64,000 nucleotides of DNA from Tetragenococcus osmophilus. Lineage in GTDB: Bacteria > Bacillota > Bacilli > Lactobacillales > Enterococcaceae. Shown here piece by piece: positions 1 to 9,080 of the stretch. The stretch covers positions 1,984,001 through 2,048,000 of the forward strand of contig NZ_CP027783.1 in NCBI RefSeq assembly GCF_003795125.1, in the 5' to 3' direction. The position numbers were made by a program, and so were the translations under genes. A model generated the notes under the pieces. The model had not been told where the DNA came from and searched no databases. It worked only from the letters and a program-made list of their open reading frames with translations. Numbering within the stretch: the first letter of the stretch is position 1; each line of letters begins with the position of its first letter.

Positions 1-337
1 ACAAAGCAAACGTAAATTGAGCTACAGCTTCTGTTCCGTATGCTGGAACATTAGTTACTGTAATTCCAGCTTTAGCTGCTGCATCAATATCGATTATATT
101 ATAACCAGTAGCCAAGATACCTATATATTGTAAATTAGGTGCAGTGTTAAGTACTTCTTCATCCAAAGGAGTCTTATTCGTCAAAACGATTCGCGCATCA
201 CCGATCCGTTCCAAAATTTCTTCTTTATCAGTAAATGATGTTCTATCATATATCTCACATTCACCAATTTCTTTTAGCGGTTCCCAATCAATGTCCCCAG
301 GATTTAAAGCGTATCCGTCTAAAACTACAATTTTCAT
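1..337 (-). CDS. D-2-hydroxyacid dehydrogenase, N-terminal part only (cut by window start)
   Basis: The minus strand starting at 337 reads MKIVVLDGYALNPGDIDW and continues open to the window edge (about 112 codons). The visible part is the N-terminal substrate-binding half of the NAD-dependent D-2-hydroxyacid dehydrogenase family (glycerate, hydroxypyruvate or phosphoglycerate dehydrogenase type): the 'LDGYALNPGD' opening, 'ILATGYNIIDIDAAAKAGI' and 'TNVPAYGTEAVAQ' are characteristic. The Rossmann NAD site and catalytic Arg/Glu/His lie outside the window, so the exact substrate cannot be told. The start is chosen because GGGAGG stands 9 bases before this ATG; an out-of-frame ATG lies 4 bases upstream. 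It has its own promoter and a terminator separates it from the catalase gene. Confidence 0.88.
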   Translation of the reverse strand, partial: MKIVVLDGYALNPGDIDWEPLKEIGECEIYDRTSFTDKEEILERIGDARIVLTNKTPLDEEVLNTAPNLQYIGILATGYNIIDIDAAAKAGITVTNVPAYGTEAVAQFTFAL

Positions 338-353
338 TCATTAATACCTCCCA

Positions 354-396
354 ATGTTATGATTAATTTTATTCTTCTTTAAATCATAACATTATA
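354..396 (-). promoter_or_regulatory. Promoter -10 and perfect 11-bp inverted repeat in leader of the hydroxyacid dehydrogenase gene
   Basis: On the minus strand a TATAAT -10 (plus 391-396) is followed at once by ATGTTATGATT (plus 382-392) and its exact inverted copy (plus 354-364), 17 bases apart, ending just before the GGGAGG ribosome site. The -35 is poor (TTAGTT at 17-base spacing). The dyad could be an operator or a 5' UTR hairpin; there is no T-run, so it is not an intrinsic terminator. Confidence 0.55.
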
Positions 397-440
397 CTTA
401 TTTCTTTTCTAACAACTAAGAGGCGCATTTAGAAATAGAT

Positions 441-478
441 AAAAAAGTATAGGCGCTATTTTACTAGCAACCTATACT
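441..478 (-). terminator. Rho-independent terminator of catalase gene
   Basis: Minus-strand stem AGTATAGG...CCTATACT, extended inside by TAGC/GCTA with a small bulge, followed by six T. It lies about 20 bases after the catalase stop. Confidence 0.85.
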
Positions 479-499
479 CTTTCAAAGATTATTTCAGTT

Positions 500-2212
500 T
501 TATAATAAAAATGGATCGTTCATAGGTTCTGACAGATAGAAAGGATCTTCTACGTTCGTATCGCGTCCTTCAGGTCCTAAATCTTTTGCAGTTTCTGGCA
601 TAGCGGGTTCTGTTGGTACGTTTAAATCTTCGTAGCCACGAGCATTTGCTTCATCATTGGCTTTTTCCGAATCACGAGGCGTTGGCGTTAAATCAACATC
701 TTTTAGATCGATTCCTAATGCTTTAGCAACGCCCTCCCCATAGTTTGGATCCGCTTGATAGCAATTATTGATATGACGATGCTTAATTTGTAAAGTACTA
801 TCTCCCATGTTACGAGCAGTATTTTCAAATAATACAAGTTGTTGTTCTTTTGTCATGCGACGGAAAAGCATACCAGGTTGGGTATAATAATCATGATCGT
901 CTTCTCTAAAATCATAATTTTTTACATCTCCACCTTGCATTGCTGGTTCTTCCATAAATTTATGATCTGTATAATTTCCGTAGCTATTAGGGGTATAATG
1001 AACTTCACTACCAAGGTTTCCATCCATTCGTCCTTGTCCATCACGGCTATAAGGATGAGGATTTTTCACACCTCGAGGAGCATTAACGGGAATTTGATGA
1101 TGATTGACACCAATACGATAGCGTGCTGCGTCTTGATAAGCAAAAACGCGAGTTTGTAGCATACGGTCTGGCGAAATACCAATCCCTGGTACTTGTGCTG
1201 CAGGGTTAAATGATGCTTCTTCCACATCTTGGAAGTAATTATCTGGGTTTTTATTTAATTCAAATTCCCCTACCTCGATGAAAGGAAAATCTTCTTTGTA
1301 CCAAACTTTTGTCAGGTCAAAAGGATTATAGTCTAATTGATTCGCTTCTTCTTCAGTCATCACTTGAATATACATTTTCCACTTAGGATATTTCCCTTGT
1401 TCGATAGCATTGTATAAATCTGCTTGATGAGATTCACGAGTATTAGCATTAACAGTATCTGCTTCCTGGTCTGTTAAGTTCTGTATTCCTTGTTGGGAAC
1501 GAAAATGAAATTGTACCCACACACGTTCATTATCTGCATTAATCATACTATAAGCATGAGAACTAAAACCATGCATAAAGCGATAAGAAGAAGGTATTCC
1601 CCGATCACTCATAGTAATGGTTACTTGGTGTAATGACTCAGGTAACGATGTCCAAAAATCCCAGTTATTGTTAGGACTTCTCATATTTGTACGAGGGTCT
1701 CTTTTAATCGCACGATTCAAATCAATGAAATGTTTCGGGTCCCGATGGAAAAACACAGGGGTATTATTTCCAACTAGGTCCCAATTTCCTTCTTCTGTAT
1801 AGAATTTTAATGCGAAACCTCGGATATCTCGTTCAGCATCTGCAGCACCACGTTCACCAGCAACAGTAGAAAAACGTGCAAACATTTCGGTTTTTTTACC
1901 TACTTCAGAGAAAATTTTAGCTTTTGTATACTGAGTAATATCATGTGTTACTGTAAAGGTTCCAAAGGCGCCCGATCCTTTGGCATGCATACGACGTTCA
2001 GGAATGACTTCACGATTAAAATCGGCAAGCTTTTCTAATAGCCAAACGTCTTGTAGCATACTAGGACCACGTTGACCTGCTGTCATCGTATTGTCATTGT
2101 TGAAAACTGGAGCTCCAGCATTTGTTTGTAATTCTGGATTGTTACCAACATTTTGGTTACGACTACTTTGATAAGAATCTAACCCATTTTTAGCCATAGG
2201 GTCTTTTTCCAT
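500..2212 (-). CDS. katA: Haem catalase (monofunctional)
   Basis: Converts two H2O2 to O2 and water in the cytoplasm. At 570 residues it is a clade-type monofunctional catalase of the small-subunit group with a longer acidic tail. Visible catalytic features are the distal His in [12 protein letters not shown] (about residue 75), the Asn in [11 protein letters not shown] (about 148) and the proximal haem-ligand Tyr in [12 protein letters not shown] (about 358). The last 60 residues ([11 protein letters not shown]...[15 protein letters not shown] type sequence) are rich in Asp, Glu and Pro. The start at 2212 follows AAAGGAGA with 7-base spacing; a second Met five codons on is less well placed. 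Lactic acid bacteria of this group generally do not make haem, so activity probably depends on supplied haem (family knowledge). Single gene with its own promoter and terminator. Confidence 0.96.
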   Translation of the reverse strand: MEKDPMAKNGLDSYQSSRNQNVGNNPELQTNAGAPVFNNDNTMTAGQRGPSMLQDVWLLEKLADFNREVIPERRMHAKGSGAFGTFTVTHDITQYTKAKIFSEVGKKTEMFARFSTVAGERGAADAERDIRGFALKFYTEEGNWDLVGNNTPVFFHRDPKHFIDLNRAIKRDPRTNMRSPNNNWDFWTSLPESLHQVTITMSDRGIPSSYRFMHGFSSHAYSMINADNERVWVQFHFRSQQGIQNLTDQEADTVNANTRESHQADLYNAIEQGKYPKWKMYIQVMTEEEANQLDYNPFDLTKVWYKEDFPFIEVGEFELNKNPDNYFQDVEEASFNPAAQVPGIGISPDRMLQTRVFAYQDAARYRIGVNHHQIPVNAPRGVKNPHPYSRDGQGRMDGNLGSEVHYTPNSYGNYTDHKFMEEPAMQGGDVKNYDFREDDHDYYTQPGMLFRRMTKEQQLVLFENTARNMGDSTLQIKHRHINNCYQADPNYGEGVAKALGIDLKDVDLTPTPRDSEKANDEANARGYEDLNVPTEPAMPETAKDLGPEGRDTNVEDPFYLSEPMNDPFLL

Positions 2213-2311
2213 ATAAAAATCTCCTTTAATCTTGTTTTTAAGTTCTATATAAAACTAAATTCGAGACAAACAGACTATTTAATTTACAATGAAATATAGA
2301 CAATTTTCTCG

Positions 2312-2349
2312 GATAAATATATTATCGATGTTTTTTTATCTACTGTCAA
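2312..2349 (-). promoter_or_regulatory. Strong sigma-A promoter of katA with dyad over the -10
   Basis: Minus strand TTGACA (plus 2344-2349), 17-base spacer, GATAAT (plus 2321-2326). The -10 is part of a 15-base dyad GATAA-N5-TTATC (plus 2312-2326), a shape like Fur/PerR-family boxes, although the sequence is not a textbook PerR box. Confidence 0.65.
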
Positions 2350-2460
2350 TGGCTTAAAAACATTATTTATTTGTATGAATTACAGAAGATATCATACATA
2401 AGTTAATTCTCTAAAAGATCTTTCCGTATTTTATCTCAACGCTCGTTTTATTATAAACTA

Positions 2461-3429
2461 TTAAGTCTTTGTTTGGACTTTGTCAAATATTGATTTTGAT
2501 GTCATTAAATCTTGGGCTGCGATACCTACTGTTTCAAAGAAAATAATTTCTTCGTCACTTTCTCGTCCTACGATTTCATGGTTAATGACTTGTCCGATAT
2601 CTCCCATAAAATTTTCTTTTGTTATTTCTTTATTTTCTAAAGGAATTAGCAGGTCTCCTGCTTCAGATAAAACAGCTTCTTCTGAATCAAAATATATTTT
2701 CGAAGCACGTCGTAACAACTTAGGAGGAATTTCTTGCATATCTGTTTGATAAGAACCTACGCCAGAAATTGTTGCCCCTTCTTTTACCCTTGTTTCATCA
2801 AAAACAGGTTTTTTTGAGGAAGTAACAGTAATAATGACATCTGCATCATCTATCGCTTCGTTAGCACTTTTTACAGCAATAATATCGGTTGAGTATTCAG
2901 AAAGAGAGCTTTTCATAGTTTCAACAAACTTTTTAGCGCGTTCAAAGTCTAGATCAGAAACTCTAACTTCTCTTAAATCTTTTGCGACTATCATTGCTTC
3001 TAGTTGCGTTGCAGCCTGCCCACCCGTACCAATAACGGCACCAATCGCACAATTTTTTTTGGCTAATAGTTTAAAGGCAATGCCGCTTGCTGCGCCTGTT
3101 CGTAATTGTGTTGTGTAATTGCCGTCCAAAAGTCCGTCAACAGTTCCAGTTTCAGTGTTCATTATTAACACTTGCGCATTGATTGTGGGGATTCCTTTTT
3201 GAATATTTTCCGGGAACATATTCAAAACCTTAACACAAGAAGCATCATATTCTTTGCAATAAGCGGGCATGCATAAATAACTTCCTGTCCCCTCTTCATT
3301 TTTAATTTGAGTTCGTAATGGTGCTTTTACCTTTCCTTGTGAAAATAATGAAAATGCGTCTTTTACTGCTTGCATACATTCTTTCATTGTATAAACTTTT
3401 TTTATCTCATCTTTTGAAATAATAAGCAA
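2461..3429 (-). CDS. Ornithine cyclodeaminase / mu-crystallin family protein
   Basis: 322 residues, the usual length of the family, which comprises NAD(P)-dependent ornithine cyclodeaminases, alanine dehydrogenases and pyrroline-2-carboxylate reductases. Seen: the N-terminal half with 'KAPLRTQI' and 'YLCMPAY', the QLRTGAASGIAFKLLA signature (about 110-125) and the Rossmann motif GTGGQAATQLEA (about 135-147), then 'VSDLDFERAKKF'. The substrate cannot be read from sequence. The start is TTG at 3429, supported by GGGGG 7 bases upstream; the next Met is 14 codons later. It lies 68 bases after the upstream P-type ATPase with no clear terminator between, so co-transcription with that ATPase is possible. 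Confidence 0.85.
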   Translation of the reverse strand: MLIISKDEIKKVYTMKECMQAVKDAFSLFSQGKVKAPLRTQIKNEEGTGSYLCMPAYCKEYDASCVKVLNMFPENIQKGIPTINAQVLIMNTETGTVDGLLDGNYTTQLRTGAASGIAFKLLAKKNCAIGAVIGTGGQAATQLEAMIVAKDLREVRVSDLDFERAKKFVETMKSSLSEYSTDIIAVKSANEAIDDADVIITVTSSKKPVFDETRVKEGATISGVGSYQTDMQEIPPKLLRRASKIYFDSEEAVLSEAGDLLIPLENKEITKENFMGDIGQVINHEIVGRESDEEIIFFETVGIAAQDLMTSKSIFDKVQTKT

Positions 3430-3497
3430 TGAAGTTCCCCCTTTATTAATTGTAGTTACGCTTTAGTATTAAGGACATGTTATCACAAAAAAGCGTT

Positions 3498-6047
3498 TCA
3501 AAATACATTAAAGAACTTTTTAATTTCAATATATACCAACGAGATTATGGATAAAGCTATTACCCAAATCCATTGTATAAAGTTCAAAGAAACAAAATCG
3601 AGAAGATTTTGTGTCAGAGGTAAAGTCACCAATAGTAAAAGAATTGCTGCACCTACGACAGTTGTTGTAACTAATAAAGTGTTGCTTAGAAAACGTAATT
3701 TAAAAATAGAATGTTCACTACGACAATTATACATATGAATAATTGTCGTCCAACCTAATACAACAAATGTCATTGTTTCTGCGATTGCAATAGAATAAGT
3801 ACGCCCTACAAAAATGGCAATCAAAGTAGCGACTGTAAATACAATAGAGATCTCAATAATCCTCCTTAATAAGCCATTATTAAATATACTTTCGTTTTTC
3901 CTAACTGGATGATTTTTCATAATATCATTTTCAACAGGTTCTACACTTAAACTAAATCCAGGAATACCATCTGCCACAACTTTGATAATTAGTAGATGGA
4001 TAGCTGTTACAGGAGCCCCCCATCCGATAAGCATTGAGATTAATACGATCGTTAAAGCGGAGATATTACACCCTAACATGGCATACAATGATTTACGAAT
4101 ATTACTATATACTCTTCTTCCCTCTTCTACGGCTTGTACGATTGTCGCAAAATTGTCATCTACTATCGTCATATCTGCTGCTTCTTTTGCAACTTCAGTA
4201 CCACCACCCATAGCAATACCTACATCAACTGCTTTTAGTGCCGGTGCGTCGTTGACGCCGTCCCCTGTCATAGCCACTACTTCTTCGTTGTTTTGAAATG
4301 CTTTAACAATTCGAATCTTATCTTCAGGAGATGTACGAGCAAAGACGCGGTAATCACGAATAACTTCTGCTAATTGAGCATCCGAAAATTTGTTCAATTC
4401 AGCCCCTGTCATACCTTTCGTTCCTTCTACTAAAATTCCTACGTCTTCGGCAATTTTTTCAGCCGTAATTAAGTGGTCACCAGTAATCATGATTGGTTGA
4501 ATGCCCGCTTGTTTAGCTATTTCTACAGCTTGATAGCTTTCTTTTCTAGCCGGATCAATGATGCCAACAAAGCCGACGAAATTTAAATGACTTTCCAAGT
4601 CTTCATCTGAAAAATTTTCTGGATAATTTTCAAAAACTTGATAACCTAAACCTAATACACGGTAAGCTTGGTTTGCTAGACTGGTTTGTTCGTCTTGATA
4701 ATATTTTTGGTCTTCTTTGTTGTCAGCTAATTGTAAGCGCTCAAAAGCTCCTTTAGTAATGGAAATATATCTACCATTAACTTCGTATAAGACTGTCATT
4801 TGTTTCCGTGTAGAATCAAACGGGATTTCATAAATCTTATTGAAACCTTGAGCCAGTTTATATAATTCTTCCTTACTGAAGGTATCATCCAATGATTTTT
4901 GAATGGCTAACTCCGTCGGGTTTTTATTGGTCTCTTGATCGTCTATACTACTTGCTAAATAAAAGAGAAAGAGCAAATTATGGTCTTTATTTGATGTTAC
5001 TCGTAGTAAAGATTCATTAGGTTCTTTTAAAGGCGTTACTTGTTTAACGCTCATATTATTTTCTGTAATCGTTCCTGTTTTGTCAGAGCAAATAACCGAA
5101 ACACTACCTATTGTCTCCACAGTGGAAGGTGTTCTTACAATCGTCTTTTTTCTAGCCATATTATTCATACCAACAGCTAAAGAAATAGTCACTACTACGG
5201 GCAATACTTCTGGGATAGCAGCTACCGTCATGGAAATAGCTGTCATTATGCTAGTTTCTAACTGATATCCTTTAATAAAGCCGATAATAATAGCGAATAT
5301 TCCTGCTAATATAGCTACAATGCCTAAACTTTTTCCTAACTTTTGCATTTTTATTTGTAAAGGAGCCATATCGGGTTCTTCTTTATTTATTAAATCAGAA
5401 ATTTTACCAATTTCGGTATCTAACCCTGTGTTTATTACAGCTGCTTTAGCATTTCCAGTGACAACTAATGAACCAGAAAAAGTTAAGTCCTTTCGATCGC
5501 CAATAGTGTCATTTTGATTTGTTTGATAATTTTCATCCTTTTCGCTAGGTTCACTTTCTCCCGTTAAAAAAGATTCATCAACAAAGAAATTATTACAGTT
5601 TAATATTTGCGCATCTGCTGGAACACGGTCGCCTAAATTTAACTGAAGAATATCTCCTGGCACAATCTCTGAACTTTTAACTTCTACTACTTCCCCATCT
5701 CTTAGTACTTGGCTTGTAGGTGTGTTCATTTGTTTTAATTCATTCATCGATTTTTCTGCATCTTTTTGTTGCTTAATCGATAAATAAATATTTAAAATGA
5801 CAATCGAAAATATAACAATAGGTTCAGTAAAGTCATCTGGATGTGTTTGAAAAGCAACATAACTAGAAAGAATGGTAGCAAATAATAAAATGATGATAGT
5901 GATATCTTTTAACGCTTCTTTTAAATAAGTTATAAAGCTTTTATTTGTTTGTGTTTTTACTGTGTTATAACCAAACTTTTCTAGTCGTTTACTAACTTCT
6001 TCTTGTGTAAGGCCCTTATAATTATTTATTTTTTTCTTATTTGCCAT
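3498..6047 (-). CDS. P-type (P2-like) cation-transporting ATPase with altered ion-site residues
   Basis: 849-residue membrane pump that couples ATP hydrolysis to cation export. In order: N-terminal cytosolic domain (1-45), two membrane helices, actuator domain with FLTGESEP (about 165-172), helices with PEVLP in TM4, phosphorylation motif ICSDKTGTIT, nucleotide domain with KGAFER, hinge TGDGVNDAPALK, and C-terminal helices TM5-10. Aligned to the SERCA Ca2+ sites, TM5 keeps Asn (N661) but has Ala664 where Ca2+ pumps have Glu, and TM6 has Lys689 in place of Asn and Ala692 in place of Thr, while Asp693 is kept. The transported ion is therefore unlikely to be bound exactly as in Ca2+ pumps; Na+, K+ or another ion is possible. 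Start at 6047 follows GGGAGG by 8 bases. It has its own promoter and a hairpin leader. Confidence 0.92.
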   Translation of the reverse strand: MANKKKINNYKGLTQEEVSKRLEKFGYNTVKTQTNKSFITYLKEALKDITIIILLFATILSSYVAFQTHPDDFTEPIVIFSIVILNIYLSIKQQKDAEKSMNELKQMNTPTSQVLRDGEVVEVKSSEIVPGDILQLNLGDRVPADAQILNCNNFFVDESFLTGESEPSEKDENYQTNQNDTIGDRKDLTFSGSLVVTGNAKAAVINTGLDTEIGKISDLINKEEPDMAPLQIKMQKLGKSLGIVAILAGIFAIIIGFIKGYQLETSIMTAISMTVAAIPEVLPVVVTISLAVGMNNMARKKTIVRTPSTVETIGSVSVICSDKTGTITENNMSVKQVTPLKEPNESLLRVTSNKDHNLLFLFYLASSIDDQETNKNPTELAIQKSLDDTFSKEELYKLAQGFNKIYEIPFDSTRKQMTVLYEVNGRYISITKGAFERLQLADNKEDQKYYQDEQTSLANQAYRVLGLGYQVFENYPENFSDEDLESHLNFVGFVGIIDPARKESYQAVEIAKQAGIQPIMITGDHLITAEKIAEDVGILVEGTKGMTGAELNKFSDAQLAEVIRDYRVFARTSPEDKIRIVKAFQNNEEVVAMTGDGVNDAPALKAVDVGIAMGGGTEVAKEAADMTIVDDNFATIVQAVEEGRRVYSNIRKSLYAMLGCNISALTIVLISMLIGWGAPVTAIHLLIIKVVADGIPGFSLSVEPVENDIMKNHPVRKNESIFNNGLLRRIIEISIVFTVATLIAIFVGRTYSIAIAETMTFVVLGWTTIIHMYNCRSEHSIFKLRFLSNTLLVTTTVVGAAILLLLVTLPLTQNLLDFVSLNFIQWIWVIALSIISLVYIEIKKFFNVF

Positions 6048-6065
6048 ACCTAAAACCTCCCTAAC

Positions 6066-6205
6066 AAAAAAAGCCAGGCAAACTAACCATAAAAGCCTAA
6101 GGTTAGTTTGGCTGACTTTTTATAAGACTTATTCCGGCGAATAAATCTTAAGTCCGTTTTATTTATTATATGAGGTATTATTTCACATCTAATTTTTAAG
6201 GTCAA
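6066..6205 (-). promoter_or_regulatory. Promoter and terminator-like hairpin leader of the first P-type ATPase
   Basis: Minus-strand promoter TTGACC (plus 6200-6205), 17-base spacer, AATAAT (plus 6177-6182). The leader first forms a hairpin AAGATTTATTC/GAATAAGTCTT (plus 6124-6149), then a 17-base-arm hairpin (plus arms 6072-6088 and 6101-6117, one mismatched step) followed by seven T, about 20 bases before the start codon's ribosome site. Because the previous gene already has its own terminator at 6239-6278, this second terminator lies between promoter and gene and is probably a transcription attenuator. I do not recognise the ligand. Confidence 0.6.
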
Positions 6206-6238
6206 CACTATTTCGTACTTTACTTACTTTTATGTTAC

Positions 6239-6278
6239 AAAAAAAGACATATGGTGAAATAATCACCATATGTCTTTT
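6239..6278 (-). terminator. Rho-independent terminator of the second P-type ATPase gene
   Basis: Perfect 12-bp stem GACATATGGTGA/TCACCATATGTC with a 5-base loop, extended by A/T pairs and a run of seven T on the minus strand; it is 15 bases beyond the stop codon. Confidence 0.92.
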
Positions 6279-6292
6279 GAACTGTGTCAAAA

Positions 6293-9055
6293 TTACCAAA
6301 TCTTAACGCCAAATAGCTCTTTAATTCCTGATAGGATAAGTGTAGGTAAGGCAGGAATAAATAGAACCATTAGATAAACATATCCATCAAGAGGAGCTGT
6401 ACCCATAACTAAGTTAAAGAATGGGATAATTGTTACTAAGAAGGAGCTAATTCCAGCAAATAAAACAGCAGCCACTAGATATTTATTTTCAAATGGACTT
6501 CTTTCAAATAAAGTTCTTGTACTACGAGCGTCGAAAACGTGCCACAATTGTCCATAAACTAAGGTTAGGAAAGCGACAGTTTGCGCTTGGCTACTAGACA
6601 TACCTTCATGAGCAGCCCAAAGAAATGCTACATATACTAATAGTCCCATAAAGAAACCACGAATTAATACGCGAGACCAAGTATGATTAGCTAATATTGA
6701 TTCGTTTGGATCACGTGGCGATTCTTCCATAATATTTGCTTCAGGCACATCATAACCTAGAGAAAAGGAAGGTACTGCGTCACTGATCATGTTTACCCAT
6801 AGTACCATTAAAGCTGATAAAGTAGGCGTTGCCCCAGGGACATTACCAACTGTTTGAGTGAAAAACAGCAAACCAATCAATATGGACAATACTTCAGCCA
6901 CATTTGTTGTCAATTCATGACGGATAAAGTTTTTAATATTACCATAAATCGTACGTCCGCTTTTAACGGCATTTTCAATGGTTGTAAATTTGTCATCTAA
7001 TAGAACTAAGTCAGCCGAATCTTTCGTTACTTCTGTTCCGGCAACGCCCATTGCAATACCAATGTCTGCAACACGCAGTGCAGGAGCGTCATTAACACCG
7101 TCGCCAGTCATAGCTGTGATTTGACCATAGTTTTGTAATTGTTTAACAATACGTTGTTTATGTTCTGGTGACACACGAGCATAGACATTAGTTTCTTTTA
7201 CCGTTTCATACAATTCATCATCGGACATTTTTTCAATATCTACACCTTTAACAACAGTAGCAGATTTACTATCAACGATGCCTAAGTCATACGCAATAGC
7301 TCGTGCTGTCTTTTCATGGTCACCTGTAATCATAACCACTTCAACATTAGCATTGTGCAACGTTTGAACAGAAACTTTAACTTCTTCACGTGCAGGGTCA
7401 ATAATTCCTGCGACCCCAGTTAAGACAAGAGAATGCTCAAGTGTATCTGTTGTTCCGTTCAAGGCTTCATCTTCAGTAATCTCTTTTTGTCCAACTGCTA
7501 ATGTACGTAAAGCGTCATCGGCATAATCATCTACGATGGATAAAAAGTTGTTTCTTTCTTCTTCTGTCTTGTCAACTTCACCATCTTTTAAAATACCATT
7601 GCTACGGTTGATCATAACATCCGGTGCGCCCTTAGTATACAAGGTATATTTACCATCGTTTTCCTTTACAATGACACTCATCATTTTACGGCTACTTGAA
7701 AAAGGTAGCGTGCGAACAATTTCTTTGTCTTGTTGCAAATCTTCGCGACTAATATTTACTTTCTTCCCTAATACAGTTAAAGCAACTTCAGTCGGAAGTC
7801 CTAGAGGCGTATACTCTCCGTTGTCATTTTCTTGGACGGAAGAATCATTACACAATACGGCGCCATATAAGAAGGCTTTTGATGTAGCGACTGGATCGTC
7901 ATTATCTTGATTTTTAACTTCTCCATTAGGATTGTAACCTAGACCAGTTACTTCATATTTATGGCCATTGGCATAATATTGAACAACGGTCATTTCGTTC
8001 TTAGTTAATGTTCCTGTTTTATCGGAACAAATATAGGAGGTAGCACCTAATGTTTCTACACTATTTAATGACTTAATTAATCCCTTGTTTTTAGCCATAG
8101 CGCTAGCGCCGATGGTTAATACAATAGATAATACAGCCGGTAAAGCATCTGGAATAGAAGCGACTGCTAGTGCAATTGAAGTTGATAGGACAGAACCAAT
8201 CGATGCAAAACTAAGTTCACCTGCTTGAATAATTCCCATAATAAGAGTAAAGATAACAATAATCCCAGAAATGAACATAAGGGTTTTTGTTAGTTTATTA
8301 ACGGTATTTTGTAGAGGAGAAGGTTTTTCTTCAACAGATTCAATCATTTGAGCAATATTACCTAATTCAGTATTTGCCCCTGCTGCAACAACAACGCCAG
8401 TTCCTTGTCCGTTGGAAACAGTAGAACCAGAAAAGCCCATATTGGTTCGGTCACCAAGTTCGACATCTTCACTGATTGCTTCCGTACCCTTTTCAATAGC
8501 GTCAGCTTCCCCAGTTAAATGAGATTCAATGACTTGAAGTTCGTTTACATCTAGCCAACGAACATCTGCTTCAACAAAGTCGCCAACTTGGTTACTTACG
8601 ATGTCGCCAACCACCATTTCGTTAACAGGAATCGTTTGCCACTTCCCGTTACGTAATACCGTAGTGTTTCGGGTATTCATTTCTTTTAGTGCATTTAGAC
8701 TCTTCCGAGCACTAATTTCTTGCCAAAATCCTAGAAATGCATTAATGATAATTAAGATAAAAATAGCTGCTGCTTCATATAGTGACTCATATCCAGTTTC
8801 TAAATTACCTTGAATTTGAATATCATGAAAAGCACTTAATGAAGATAAAACAATTGCTCCCATTAGTACAATGACAATAGGTTCCTTGAAGTTTTTAAGA
8901 AAGACCTTCCAATAAGGGTCCTCTTTTTTTTCAGGTAGTTTATTCTCACCGTATTTTTCACGTTGTTGAGTTACCTTTTCGTCTGTTAACCCATTCTGTA
9001 AATCAACCTGAAAGTCCTCTATGACTTGATCTTTTGTTTGTTGATAGAGTTTCAC
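6293..9055 (-). CDS. P-type Ca2+-like cation-transporting ATPase
   Basis: About 920 residues, P2-type pump. Seen in order: N-terminal cytosolic domain, TM1-2, actuator domain with SHLTGEADA, TM4 with PDALP, phosphorylation motif ICSDKTGTLT, nucleotide domain with YTKGAPDVM, hinge MTGDGVNDAPALR, TM5 with NVAEV (N718, E721) and TM6 with VNMISDA (N755, D759). These are the residues that bind Ca2+ in SERCA-type pumps, so Ca2+ (or Mn2+) export is the first guess; only the TM4 acidic residue is Asp rather than Glu. The start is taken as GTG at 9055 because AAAGGA lies 8 bases before it; the ATG at 9064 overlaps the ribosome site, and the open frame upstream (to 9124) falls inside the hairpin leader. 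Single-gene transcript with its own promoter and terminator. Confidence 0.92.
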   Translation of the reverse strand: MKLYQQTKDQVIEDFQVDLQNGLTDEKVTQQREKYGENKLPEKKEDPYWKVFLKNFKEPIVIVLMGAIVLSSLSAFHDIQIQGNLETGYESLYEAAAIFILIIINAFLGFWQEISARKSLNALKEMNTRNTTVLRNGKWQTIPVNEMVVGDIVSNQVGDFVEADVRWLDVNELQVIESHLTGEADAIEKGTEAISEDVELGDRTNMGFSGSTVSNGQGTGVVVAAGANTELGNIAQMIESVEEKPSPLQNTVNKLTKTLMFISGIIVIFTLIMGIIQAGELSFASIGSVLSTSIALAVASIPDALPAVLSIVLTIGASAMAKNKGLIKSLNSVETLGATSYICSDKTGTLTKNEMTVVQYYANGHKYEVTGLGYNPNGEVKNQDNDDPVATSKAFLYGAVLCNDSSVQENDNGEYTPLGLPTEVALTVLGKKVNISREDLQQDKEIVRTLPFSSSRKMMSVIVKENDGKYTLYTKGAPDVMINRSNGILKDGEVDKTEEERNNFLSIVDDYADDALRTLAVGQKEITEDEALNGTTDTLEHSLVLTGVAGIIDPAREEVKVSVQTLHNANVEVVMITGDHEKTARAIAYDLGIVDSKSATVVKGVDIEKMSDDELYETVKETNVYARVSPEHKQRIVKQLQNYGQITAMTGDGVNDAPALRVADIGIAMGVAGTEVTKDSADLVLLDDKFTTIENAVKSGRTIYGNIKNFIRHELTTNVAEVLSILIGLLFFTQTVGNVPGATPTLSALMVLWVNMISDAVPSFSLGYDVPEANIMEESPRDPNESILANHTWSRVLIRGFFMGLLVYVAFLWAAHEGMSSSQAQTVAFLTLVYGQLWHVFDARSTRTLFERSPFENKYLVAAVLFAGISSFLVTIIPFFNLVMGTAPLDGYVYLMVLFIPALPTLILSGIKELFGVKIW

Positions 9056-9080
9056 TTTCTTCATCCTTTCTAGTTTATTT

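Noticed and set aside
839-1159. Plus-strand frame of 106 codons inside the catalase gene
   Set aside because: Overlaps fully conserved catalase coding on the other strand and has no ribosome site or family resemblance.
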